Shown here: in pieces, positions 51,032 to 64,000 of the stretch | Position numbering within the stretch: position 1 is the stretch's first letter | How the letters are laid out: each line of letters begins with the position of its first letter | From: Meloidogyne chitwoodi | Lineage: Eukaryota; Nematoda; Chromadorea; Rhabditida; Meloidogynidae | Direction of reading: 5' to 3' | NCBI GenBank assembly: GCA_015183035.1 | Contig: JACZZP010000001.1 | Location: 682,001-746,000, forward strand | DNA: 64,000 nt | Notes under the pieces: model-generated | Told to the model about the DNA's origin: nothing | Database searches by the model: none | The model's input: the letters and a program-made list of their open reading frames with translations, nothing else | Position numbers and translations under genes: made by a program

Positions 51032-51307
51032 CTTCACTTTAAAGAAACAGTGGCCGGGTAAATCGTAGAAAGAATCAAATGGAACAAAGCGACTCCCTGA
51101 AAAGCGTGTGCAGTAAACAATCACGCCCTCTTTTACTACTACAAAGTCCAATTCAACTTCCGTAGCCTTGCATTTGGTACATTTTCCGGCTTGATCATAA
51201 GGAATAAAACGCGGAGTTGTAAGTCGGACACTAGAAATAGTGATTCCGCTAGAGGTAATATTAAAATCTATTTCGGGTAAAATTTTAGGAAAATTTTTGT
51301 TGTTCAT
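51014..51307 (-). CDS. Small Polinton Cys-motif protein
   Basis: 97 residues starting MNNKNFPKILPEIDFNITSS. It contains AGKCTKCKATEVELDFVVVK then YCTRFSGSRF and LPGHCFFKV, a set of four to five Cys that may form one zinc site. The phrase (S/P)RF(V/I)P(Y/F)D occurs twice (TTPRFIPYDQ; GSRFVPFDSF), hinting at internal duplication. First gene inside the right terminal repeat. Function unknown. Confidence 0.55.
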   Translation of the reverse strand: MNNKNFPKILPEIDFNITSSGITISSVRLTTPRFIPYDQAGKCTKCKATEVELDFVVVKEGVIVYCTRFSGSRFVPFDSFYDLPGHCFFKVKNKGRL

Positions 51308-51430
51308 TTTAAAATGAATGTAAAATGTAAAAACGCTCTGTTTTTATAGTGGGAGAAGAAGTGATACTAAAAAATATATAATATTTTCTCCTTCTATTAC
51401 TCAATAATTTTTTCAATGCGCGAAAGATAA

Positions 51431-51928
51431 TTTATTCGTAAAATATTTTCTCCTTCTATCACTCTATAAATTTTATTGGTTTATAATTTATTCATAAAAT
51501 ATTTTCTCCCTCTATTTCGCAATAATTTATTCAGTGCGCGAAAAAAAAGAGTTTTATTTTTATGACCAATGAGAATAGATTTTATCCTATTCTCAACCAA
51601 ATATGGAAAGAAATGCATAATCCTTTGGATGAAAAAAAAGGATTTTATTTTTCCAAAACTTTTCAAGGCCTATAGAAGACTTGGAAAGACGACTGCTCAA
51701 TAGAAAGGAAAAGGCCTCAACACCTCCTACTCTCTTCTTCTTTTTTCCTACCCACGACACCAATTGCCCTCTTCCTTTTCTTCCCCCTTCACCCTCTACT
51801 CTCTTCTTCTTTTTCCTACCCACGACACTAATTGCCCTCTTCTTTTTCTTCCCCCTCCCTCACGACACCGACTACTCTCTTCTTTTTCTTCCCCCGACAC
51901 CCACGACATACCCGTATGGTTAACTACT
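51431..51928 (-). repeat. Polinton right terminal inverted repeat
   Basis: Inverted copy of 36435-36932. The ends match exactly at both tips, with the same purine/pyrimidine-asymmetric tandem words and the AT-rich inner part. Divergence grows over the innermost 50 bp. Confidence 0.95.
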
Positions 51929-51934
51929 AACGCC
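51929..51934. repeat. Target-site duplication, right
   Basis: AACGCC, identical to 36429-36434. Confidence 0.9.
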
Positions 51935-52042
51935 ACAACAATAACTGAATATTATTATTTTTTTTATTTAAAAAAATTACACATACCCTAATAAAGAACC
52001 ACAGGGAATAGCCAAAAGTTCTTCTAAATTTGATAGTTGCAT
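51929..52042 (-). pseudogene. OB-fold (RPA70-like) gene, 5' portion cut by the Polinton
   Basis: The ATG at 52042 starts a short exon (MQLSNLEELLAIPCGSLL) ending in a GTATGTG donor. After a short AT-rich intron ending in CAG, the next exon runs only 16 bp before the Polinton edge. Counting one copy of the 6-bp duplication, its phase agrees with the frame that resumes at 36434, so both parts belonged to one gene. The promoter just upstream carries a TATATAAACCCAGTATTTTG word related to the repeat-unit promoter. Confidence 0.6.
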
Positions 52043-52107
52043 TGCACAAAAAAAATTAAAAAAGTTGAGCTTAATGTATAAATATATTTAAAAAGTAAGC
52101 AAAATAC

Positions 52108-52128
52108 TGGGTTTATATAGTATACATT
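52108..52128 (-). promoter_or_regulatory. TATA-box region of the split OB-fold gene, repeat-derived
   Basis: On the minus strand TATATAAACCCAGTATTTTG, about 70 bp upstream of the ATG. It differs by one or two bases from the TATA region of the three repeat units (TATAAACCCTGTATTTTG), so this promoter was probably seeded by the repeat or shares its ancestry. Confidence 0.45.
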
Positions 52129-52179
52129 TTATGTTCAATCTTAATTTAAGTTCTAAGAAATGTTTAAAACAAATACTCA

Positions 52180-53362
52180 TGTGTTCTTAACTCGAGACTC
52201 GAGTGTCCTTGACTCAGACTCGGTGTCCTTGATTTAGTCTAAAGTGTCCTTTTGACTCAGACTCAAATAACCTTTTGACTCAGACTCAAATAACCTTTTG
52301 ACTCAGACTCAAATGACCTTGACTTAATCGACTTGTCTCTTATTCAAGTTTTCATTCTTAGGTGTCTGCGACTCAGCTTCAAGTGCCTCTTTACGCTGAT
52401 CAAGCGTTCTGACTCAAGCATCTATGACTCAAGCGTTCTGACTCAAGCATCTCTGACTCAAGCGTTTTGACTCAAGCGTCTATGACTCAAACGTTTCAGA
52501 CCTTAAGCGTCTATGACTCAAGCGTCTCGTCTATGACTCAAGCATTTCTGACTCAAACGTTTCAGACCTTAAGCGTCTATGACTCAAGCGTCTCGTCTAT
52601 GACTCAAGCGTCTCGTCTATGACTCAAGCGTCTCGTCTATGACTCAAGCATTTCTGACTCTTGTGTCTCTGACTCTTGTGTCTCTGACTCTTGTGTCTCT
52701 GACTCTTGTGTCTCTGACTCTTGTGTCTCTGACTCTTGTGTCTCTGACTCTTGTGTCTCTGACTCTTGTGTCTCTGACTCTTGTGTCTCTGACTCTTGTG
52801 TCTCTGACTCTTGTGTCTCTGACTCTTGTGTCTCTGACTCTTGTGTCTCTGACTCTTGTGTCTCTGACTCTTGTGTCTCTGACTCTTGTGTCTCTGACTC
52901 AAGCGTCTCAGCACGACTACTCCTTTTTCGCCTGGCATCACTCGAGCAGCAGGGTTCGTCTCGTCATTGGAGCAGCATGGTTCGTCGGCATCACTGGAGC
53001 AGCAAGGTTCGTCGACGTCCATATTTCAAGCAAAATTCAGCAAGAAGCGTTGTTGTTTGTTTGTTGTTGAAATGTAGTAGCGTTGAAGACTGATCAAAAT
53101 ACAGGGTTTATATAGTATCCAAGTTCAAGTTTATTTTCAAGTTCTAAGTTCATTTTCAAGTTTTAAGTTCAAGTTTATTTTCAAGTTTCAAATCCAAGTT
53201 TATTTTCAAGTTCGAAGTTTGTTTTCAAGTTTTAAATTTAAACTTAAACCTTATTTCAAGTTGCAAATCCTACTATAAAAACCCCCCATTTTCACTTCCC
53301 CCAATCATTTGTCTATAAAAGGACAAACAAACAGACACACACACTTTTCTCAATTATATAAT
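52180..53362 (-). repeat. Promoter-bearing minisatellite repeat unit, copy 3
   Basis: Reverse-oriented counterpart of copy 1. From its 5' end (about 53362): TTATATAATTGAGAA, a GT-rich start, TATAGACAAATGATTGGGGG, AACTTGAAAATAAACTTGGA-type repeats, TATATAAACCCTGTATTTTG then ATCAGTCTTC, the frame at 53020 (MDVDEPCCSSDADEPCCSND, then disturbed), then the 15-bp minisatellite (about 17 clean units at 52660-52905, degenerate to about 52180). No end hairpin was found. It starts about 70 bp upstream of the F-box-like gene at 53435, divergently. Confidence 0.65.
52660..52905. repeat. 15-bp minisatellite, about 17 units
   Basis: GACTCTTGTGTCTCT repeated without visible variation. The complement (AGAGACACAAGAGTC) differs from the copy 1 unit by two or three bases, so each locus has homogenised its own variant. 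Confidence 0.92.
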
Positions 53363-53434
53363 AAGATAATTAATTTTATTTATTTATTTTTTATTTAAAA
53401 ATTTTAATTTTTAGCTATAAAAATTAAAAAAATT

Positions 53435-54626
53435 ATGGAATATTTACCAACAGAAATTCAACTTAAGATTCTTAAAATTCTCAATTTTGATGAATTATTT
53501 AAAATTAAACAAGCCAGTCGACATTATTATTATTTTATTAATAAATACAAAGATGAATTGGCTCATAAAAGATTTGAGAAACTTTATTTTAATGCTTCAG
53601 CTTTATTAGAGACCGAGAAAATTAATTTATTGTCTAATTCTCGTATGAAAGATTTTCAAAATAATTTTCCTTTGAGTAATAATGTTCAGGAAAAGGTTTT
53701 AATTTTATTAAATTTTAATTTTTTGCTCATTTTTAGTGGCAATCTGCTGTTGATAAACAAATTCCTGTTTTTATTTTAAATAAAGAATCAACAATTCCTA
53801 GCATAATTAAACCTTTGATTTGTTTTAATGAAGGTAATTTAAGTTTATTCAGTTTTATAAAAATTCTTATTTAAATATCCATAAATTAATATTTTTACCA
53901 TAGAAGGATCGCAAAAAATGGATTTTTCTTTGAAATTGCCATTATTTCCTCATAACATAGAAGAATTGAAATTTGTTCGTTATTGGTTACTAAAAATCTC
54001 AAACTGTGTTTTTGACGTTATCGAATTTAATTATTTTATTTTCAATTCTGAGATGATTAAATTACTTTTTGATAATGAAGAAATTGTTAAATTAAAATTT
54101 AATTGTCGAAGAGCTTTTTTTGTTTTTAATAATCGAAATTTTGATGATTGGAAATTTACTGTTGATTGTTTGGTTATTAGCAAATGGCTTACTATAGGTT
54201 TAGATGAAATTATTACCTCAGAGGAAGGCAGCAATTTTTTATTAAAATTATTGTTAAGTGATGGTTCTAGAATTCCTGAAATTATTTTGAAAGAACCTGA
54301 TAATAATCAAAGTTTACTTTACAATCTTCGTATAAATGTAAATTTAAATAAATTAGGGTTTTTTAAATTAAATTCAAAAAATTCAGTATCTAGAAACAGC
54401 AACAGATTTATCAAAAATAGTGGCTAGAATTACAATTAATTGCGAAAACAAATACTGGCGTCGTTCTAAATTAATTGTTAGAGGAGTTGAATTGAGTAAA
54501 AGCAACCATTTTATAAAATGTTATAAAATTACAAATATTAATAATCCTAAAAAGAAGTTTGCAATTAATTGGGAATTCAGAAGCGATGGTTTTATTTATC
54601 ATATTAACATTTATAAAACCTTTTAA
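53435..54626 (+). CDS. F-box-like family protein, copy 8 (intact)
   Basis: Complete plus-strand member. Exon 1 from the ATG at 53435 (MEYLPTEIQLKILKILNFDE, then FKIKQASRHYYYFINKYKDE, the F-box-like region) to about 53695. Exon 2 at about 53737-53834 (WQSAVDKQIPVFI). Exon 3 at about 53905-54339 (LPLFPHNIEELKFVRYWLLK; FNSEMIKLLFDNEEIVKL; LLKLLLSDGSRIPEI). Exon 4 from about 54388 to the stop at 54626 (YLETATDLSKIVARITIN; WRRSKLIVRGVELSKSN). All junctions agree in phase, which makes it the best template for the others. It is closest to copy 1 (84-1566). A role as an E3 adaptor is inferred. Confidence 0.8.
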
Positions 54627-55318
<692 letters not shown>

Positions 55319-56459
55319 ATGGAACAACAAATTGAAAGAAATAAATTTGCTGCAGAATTAATGCTGGAAATTCTTAAAAATTTAAGCATTTATAGATTAT
55401 TTTTAATCAGAAAAAATAGTCAATATTTTTATGAATTTATTAATAATCATAAAATACATTTACCAAATTGTAAAATATTTGATGAAATTATTTTTGGGTT
55501 AAATATTAATACAAATGTAAAACAAGCAATTACTACATATCCTATTAAAGAGGATCTTCTTAATAAAGTATATAACATTATATTAAAATTTAAATGATTT
55601 ATTAAATAATAATTCTTTCAGTGGGAATCAGCGATTGAAATGCAAATTCCTATTTTTTTGGAAACAAATAATAATGTTCCTATGCCGCGTAATAATTTAA
55701 CTTTATTTCTTAGAGAAGGTAATTTAATTAAACTTAAAAATTATTAATTAAATCCAGAAATAAAATTTATATTTAATAGTAATCTTCAATAGATTCCAAG
55801 CTTTTACTATAAATTTTCCATTATATTTACAACAAATTAACGACTTTAAAATTATTGGTTAGTGGTTAGAGATATCTCTGTTATTTTAATTTGGTCGACT
55901 TCAATAATTTTATTTTTAATCCAGAGATAATTAAACTACTTTTTGACAGCTATGAAATTATTAAACATAAAATTAATTATAAAACAATTAAAATTAACTA
56001 TTGTAGTGGGAATATTAATATTTTTATTTACAAACATGAATGTTAATGAACTTTTTATAAATATTGTACTATTGGAAATTACAGAGGAGGACAACAATTT
56101 TTTATTAAATTTATTGTTAAATAAAGGGAATAGAATTTCTGGTTTGTTTTACTCAATAAATGAAATGTACACTTCCTAATCTTTTCATTAATGTAAGGAT
56201 TAGGATCGTTTATTGGTTGTTTAATAATTAAAAAATTTAGCGATTACAAACTGCAACAACTTTATCAAAAATTGTACCAAACACAGAATTTTGTAGTTCA
56301 TGGTCTCCTTCGACATGATTATTAAAGGAACGTTGAATGAATCTAAAAGTACCAATAATAAAAAATATTATGATATTGAAAATATTCATAATCCAAAAAT
56401 AAAGTTTTTGGTCATTTTGGAAATAAAAAAATGCAAAATAATCAAAAAATTTCATTTTT
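55319..56459 (+). pseudogene. F-box-like family gene, copy 9, decayed
   Basis: The first exon is open (MEQQIERNKFAAELMLEILK, then FLIRKNSQYFYEFINNHK), as is the second (WESAIEMQIPIFLETNNN, about 55622-55720). The middle-domain exon from about 55795 has a stop near the expected Trp-Leu-Glu, a one-base shift after it, and resumes (VDFNNFIFNPEIIKLLFDSY) with further breaks. The last-exon region (56239-56459) also has stops but keeps NIHNPKIKFLVILE. Several independent lesions make a functional product unlikely. Confidence 0.7.
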
Positions 56460-57332
56460 CTTAATTAAATATGTATACGATTTTAATTTTTAATTAATAA
56501 AATTTGACTATTTATATAAAATTTTAAGCATTTTTTTAATTTTTAGATCAAAATTATTTTTAATTAATAACTAATTGGATTAAATTGATACTTTCCTTAT
56601 TTCCAAAAAAAAAAATGTTAGGCTTCAATATAGATTAAAAAACGTAATAATTTGTAACTTCATTCCTTTGTTCAACATTTCTTGAGTTTTCTGGAGAAAT
56701 GGAGAATCATTTTTTAATTTAGGTCTAAAAAAATATTGATTAATCTTATAGTATCAAAGTATTACCTAATTATTTTTAAAATAAATAAAAAATATTTATA
56801 AAGGAAGCTGTGCAATGAAGAGAATGATAACCTTCTCTGCGCTCTCTACCTTTGTCTAATAGATGTATTTTACTAGGGTTATATAAAACCGAACGATATT
56901 CATCCCTGACGCATACCTATATATTTTTTTGTTAAAGGTTAATTCAAACATTTTTTATAAAAATTATTTAAATATTATTAATCAATTTAAAAAATCACAT
57001 AGGAAGAAATAAAACTATTATAAAAGTAAATATTCCTGTCTATTAATTACTACAACAGACAAAATAAAAATATATATAGCAGGGTTGCCGCAGGTTACCC
57101 GAAACCCAATACCCGGCCTTTTTTCGACCCGAGAAATTTTGGACACCCTGACCCGGAAACCAACCCGACTCTTTCAACATTACCCGATACTCGACATTAT
57201 AAAAATTTTCTCCCTTCTTTTATCTTTACTTCTTTGACCCTTTTGCATGGAGGAAAGAAAAAATTCTAAAAAATTATTTTTATAAAATAACTCCATAAAT
57301 TAATTTTACAATAAAATAAAAAATCAAAATGT
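56460..57332. other. Spacer with a direct repeat and a GC-richer island
   Basis: A segment at 56944-57066 recurs in the same orientation at about 59016-59150 (CACATAGGAAGAAATAAAAC; GTAAATATTCCTGTCT; ACTACAACAGACAAAATAAA). At 57085-57200 a GC-richer island repeats ACCCGA/ACCCGG words. No gene recognised. Confidence 0.5.
56944..57066. repeat. Direct repeat, partner at 59016-59150
   Basis: About 120 bp, near identical, same orientation, on both sides of the F-box palindrome. It suggests that the palindrome segment or its flank was duplicated. Confidence 0.75.
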
Positions 57333-57833
57333 CTTTTATGAAAGCAGATTTTGAAAAAATTATATTTAATCCTGAAATGATTATATTACTTTTTGAGGAT
57401 GATAAATATACTAAATTTAATATACAAACTATTTATCCAATTACTTTTTACAATTCAATCTGCATATATCAATGTGAATTTATTTTAAATCATTTGGTTA
57501 TTACAAATAAATGCTTGCTTGATTTTCAATATATAGACAACACAGAGGAGGAACATAATTTTTTATTGAAATTGCTCTTAAATTCAGGCAAAAGAATTTC
57601 TAAGATATATTTTGAGAATGTCATTTTTCTTCCTCAATTAATTTATCCAATTATAAATGTAAGTTTATTTACTATAAAATATCTGTTAATTTAAATAAAA
57701 TTATTTAGCATATTAAAAATTCAACAGATTGCTCAAAAATAGTGTCTTACTTTAAAATTGGTGAATATGCCAATGACAATATATTACAAATTGAATTAGA
57801 TTCACACAAAATTAAAATGGATGGAAATACGAT
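57333..57833 (+). pseudogene. F-box-like gene fragment, left arm of the palindrome
   Basis: Middle-domain exon fragment (FEKIIFNPEMIILLFEDDKY; CEFILNHLVITNKC; LLKLLLNSGKRIS), a GT-AG intron and part of a last exon (NSTDCSKIVSYFKI). It is an inverted copy of 57834-58334. It lacks the F-box exon and its own start context; the open frame from 57329 begins with unrelated bases. Confidence 0.75.
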
Positions 57834-58334
57834 TTTTGTAGTTCTATCATTTCAATTTTGTGTGCATCTAATTCAATTTGTAATAAATTGTCATTAGAAT
57901 ATTCTCCATATTTAAAAAATGGCACTATTTTTGAGCAAGCTGTTGAATTTTTAATATGCTAAATAATTTTATTTAAATTAACAGATATTTTATAGTAAAT
58001 AAACTTACATTTATAATTGGATAAATTAATTGAGGAAGAAAAATGACATTCTCAAAATATATCTTAGAAATTCTTTTGCCTGAATTTAAGAGCAATTTCA
58101 ATAAAAAATTATGTTCCTCCTCTGTGTTGTCTATATATTGAAAATCAAGCAAGCATTTATTTGTAATAACCAAATGATTTAAAATAAATTCACATTGATA
58201 TATGCAGATTGAATTGTAAAAAGTAATTGGATAAATAGTTTGTATATTAAATTTAGTATATTTATCATCCTCAAAAAGTAATATAATCATTTCAGGATTA
58301 AATATAATTTTTTCAAAATCTGCTTTCATAAAAT
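57333..58334. repeat. 1-kb palindrome with essentially no spacer
   Basis: Position x pairs with position 115667-x. The outer 390 bp of each arm appear identical. The inner 110 bp next to the centre (about 57833) differ at roughly one base in ten. The arms carry the same F-box-like gene segment head-to-head at the centre. Confidence 0.85.
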
Positions 58335-58898
58335 AACAACGAAATAATTGTTGTAACAAAAATAAATAATTCTAATTTCTTTAATATTTTTTGGATATAG
58401 TGGCAAGTTCAATTTCTAATTTCATCTGAATTGTTGAATAAATTTAAATTAAATAAAAACACTTCTACATATATTCAATACATAAGCAAAAGACGCCGTC
58501 ACAATAATAAAGTTAATCATGATCAAATAAAAATAAAGAAATTTGTTTATTTATTGCAGATTGCCACTAAAAAAGACAATGAACAAGTTTTTAAAATTTT
58601 AAATTAGTTTAAGTTACCTTTTCTAAAAGTTCATCAGTAAATATGTAATTATTAACGTTTTGTATTGGTTCAATGAATTTGTTGCTGAATATTCTTCATT
58701 TGAGTTGTTGCACTAAAAGAAAATTAACTTTAAAAAATATAAATTAATTACTAATTTAATTCGTTGTAATTCTTTTAATGGCAATTCATTTTGATAAATA
58801 AATAAATTAAAATAATAATTGATTTGTTGAAAAGAAAATAATTGATCAAAATTGAGAAATTTTAAAATACCAATTATTTCCCTATGGAAAAGATCCAT
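57834..58898 (-). pseudogene. F-box-like family gene, copy 10, decayed
   Basis: The F-box-like exon starts at 58898 (EIIGILKFLNFDQLFSFQQI) but has lost a few residues of the usual QNKWILALKEL segment. Linker and second exons are near 58710-58620 and 58565-58490. The middle-domain exon (about 58440-58015) has a one-base loss just before Leu-Gln-Gln-Leu-Phe-Arg, which shifts the frame. The last-exon segment (58000-57840) runs into the palindrome centre. At least one frameshift, plus truncation, makes it a likely pseudogene. Confidence 0.65.
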
Positions 58899-59213
58899 TT
58901 TTCTAAAAAATATTTAAAAAAACTAAATTAATAAATGTTAAAAAATATATATAAAATAACAAATAATAATAAAAAGTCTTCAAAGTTAAATAAATATGGA
59001 TTTGGAAATTAAACAGTATTCAAACTTTTTTATAAAAATTATTTAAATATTATTAATCAATTTAAAAAATCACATAGGAAGAAATAAAACTAAAAGTAAA
59101 TATTCCTGTCTCTCAATTACTACAACAGACAAAATAAAAGTATATATATAACACAAATATTTAAAAAAATCATTTAATAACAATTTGTCAATTAATCCAT
59201 ATTTTTTATTAAA
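58899..59213. other. Spacer holding the second copy of the direct repeat
   Basis: Contains the partner of 56944-57066 at about 59016-59150, up to the SEC23 3' end. No gene. Confidence 0.5.
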
Positions 59214-62447
<3,234 letters not shown>

Positions 62448-64000
62448 CTAAAAAAATTATTTTTTTATTAAGTTTGTAACAATTTTTATTTTTTTTAATT
62501 ATTAAAATATTTATTTTATTCGTTTCATCATTTAAATTTAATTTTCTTAAATAAATCTTTTCCAATTAATTTTACATTTCTTGCGCTTTTAACAATAATT
62601 ACGCATTTTTTAAATTTTTAATAAATATTTTTTTTGCATTAATTTATCATTAAAAATTTTCACAAAAAATTCTTCTTTTGTAAACAAATTAATTTCCCCT
62701 CTTTTTTATTTATTTATTTATTTTCCCTCTCATTAAATCATTTAAGACGCAAGTCTTTTCTTAGGAAAAAACAAATAAATATTCATCACATGGTAGGAAA
62801 AAAATAATTTTTTAAAAGGTTTAGTCTTCTAAAAAATGTCGTTTTAAAAAATTAAAAATAAAAAAATATTTTAGAGAAAATGTAATTTTAATTATATAAA
62901 TTATACCATTACACGTTTTTTCTATATTTAAATTAAATAGATTTTGGTAATTTTTGTGTTCAATTAAATTTTTTACATTTTTAAATATTAAAATAAATAT
63001 TCCAAGCTTTTTGCATAAATAATTAACAAAAAAGCTATTTTCCTTATTTAAAATAAAGAAGATTAAAAGATTTAAAAATAAACATAATAGAGTATATAAA
63101 TAAACCTTTTAAGAGAAATAAAAAGAAAAATTGAAATTTTTAAAATTTTTTAGTTTATTTTTTCAACAAAATTAACAAAAAAATTAATTTAAATGTTTTA
63201 AAGTAAAATTAATTTTAAAATCTAAATAGAAATCAAAATTAAATCCAAAATTTCCAAAAATATTTATTTTTAATTTTTTAAAATTTATTTCCCATAATTT
63301 TAAAATAAATTTAAAAAAAAAAGTCTAGAAAAAAATTGTATTTAATTTTCTAATCCAAATTAATTTAAATAAACACTACAAATAATATATATTTATAATA
63401 TTTAATCCCCTTTTTTAATCCTTAAATTAAAAAAATTAAAAAATATATGTATATCTCTCAATATTTAAATGTTTCCAAATTTAGATATATCAAACAAAAA
63501 TGTAATTTATTTTAGAGAATGGCACAAAAAGATGTTTTACTAAAAAAAAAATTTTTCAACTCTCAAGAAAAAAATGTATCTTCTATAATTGAGTCTCTCT
63601 TACTCTTTTTGTGTCATTCGCAACCAGCTTAAGATATATAAAGGCTTTTATATTTAACAGAGGTTGTTTGATGCCTCTTGGGCCATTATAATAAAATTTA
63701 AAAAACAAATTTTAAAAATATTTTTTTGATTCCCATTTTTTAAAATTTTTAGTTTAAATATATTTACTTAATCTAAAAATATTTATAATCGAAAAATTAA
63801 ATTTTCAAAAAAATGCAAAAAATATTTGGTAAAGAATCTTTAAAAATTAAAGATAAAATTTAAAAAAAAACAATAAAAATTAGGAATTCCATTTGTACAA
63901 TAATTAGATGATTAAATTAATAGAAAGGCAAACACCAAATAAAAACGTGATAAAAAATTATTCGCTTATTTTTTGACAAACATAAATAATTAATTTTCAG
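62448..64000. other. AT-rich region upstream of the SEC23 exons
   Basis: No coding signal. An acceptor site precedes the exon at 62447, so this is at least the start of an intron longer than 1.5 kb, or the gene lacks its 5' exons. A GC-richer word at about 63610-63685 (GTCATTCGCAACCAGC; GATGCCTCTTGGGCC) has no recognised identity. Confidence 0.5.

Larger units (their letters stand above)
36435..51928. mobile_element. Complete Polinton/Maverick element, 15,494 bp
   Basis: Ends begin AGTAGTTAACCATACGGG and end in the complement, giving the AG...CT termini typical of Polintons, with a 6-bp target duplication. Terminal inverted repeats run about 498 bp, nearly identical over the outer 448 bp and drifting over the inner 50. 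Left half: PolB on the plus strand. Right half: a dense minus-strand array of protease, membrane protein, major capsid, basic virion protein, minor capsid, integrase, two conserved small proteins, ATPase and a Cys-motif protein. Between them lie a PAZ protein and two small Cys-motif genes. All core genes are intact, so the element is potentially autonomous. Such elements are viewed as capable of both transposition and virion formation. Confidence 0.97.

Noticed and set aside
57085..57200. ACCCGA-rich island as a telomere-like repeat
   Set aside because: Units are irregularly spaced and do not match the nematode telomere repeat. More likely a decayed transposon fragment.

Overview
This is an AT-rich eukaryotic window. 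The genes have many short introns (often 40-60 bp, GT...AG) and long AT-rich spacers. The gene content (an expanded F-box-like family, a serpentine chemoreceptor, a legumain, SEC23, Merlin-type DNA transposons and a complete Polinton) fits a nematode, and the style fits a tylenchid plant parasite such as a root-knot nematode. The species is an inference. No tRNA, rRNA or CRISPR array was found.

Left part (1-22.6 kb): seven minus-strand members of one multi-exon F-box-like family lie at 84-1566, 2561-4328, 4576-5825, 5995-7320, 7476-9014, 17371-18560 and 20666-22582. Between the fifth and sixth lie a tail-anchored coiled-coil gene (10234-12642) with a Merlin-type element in each of two introns, a serpentine receptor gene (13482-14659) behind a 31-bp minisatellite, and a foldback element (16509-17124). 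A repeat unit with a TATA box, a Cys-rich reading frame and about 53 copies of a 15-bp minisatellite (18580-20160) sits head-to-head with the sixth F-box gene.

Middle (22.6-36.4 kb): a legumain-type cysteine protease gene (26041-29049, plus strand) is flanked by three minus-strand genes for secreted, Asn/Pro/Ser-rich low-complexity proteins (23539-25153, 29626-31348, 33264-34075). A second copy of the TATA/Cys-rich repeat lies in a legumain intron. A Merlin-like element with tandemly repetitive ends lies at 34719-35604.

36435-51928: a complete Polinton/Maverick of 15,494 bp, starting AG and ending CT, with about 498-bp terminal inverted repeats that are nearly identical over the outer 448 bp and a perfect 6-bp target duplication. 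It carries a protein-primed DNA polymerase B, chromodomain integrase, A32-like packaging ATPase, adenain-like protease, double-jelly-roll major capsid protein, penton-type minor capsid protein with a mucin-like insert, small virion-type proteins, a membrane protein, three Cys-motif proteins and, most unusually, a free-standing PAZ-domain protein of the Argonaute type (41907-42425). All main frames are open, so the insertion looks young. It split an exon of an OB-fold (RPA70-like) host gene, whose halves lie at 35684-36434 and 51929-52042.

Right part (52-64 kb): a third copy of the promoter/minisatellite repeat, an intact F-box-like gene (53435-54626), a decayed one (55319-56459), a 1-kb palindrome of F-box gene fragments (57333-58334) joined to another decayed gene, and the minus-strand C-terminal two thirds of SEC23 (59214-62447). 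A duplicate of the last SEC23 exon lies at 54781-54995.
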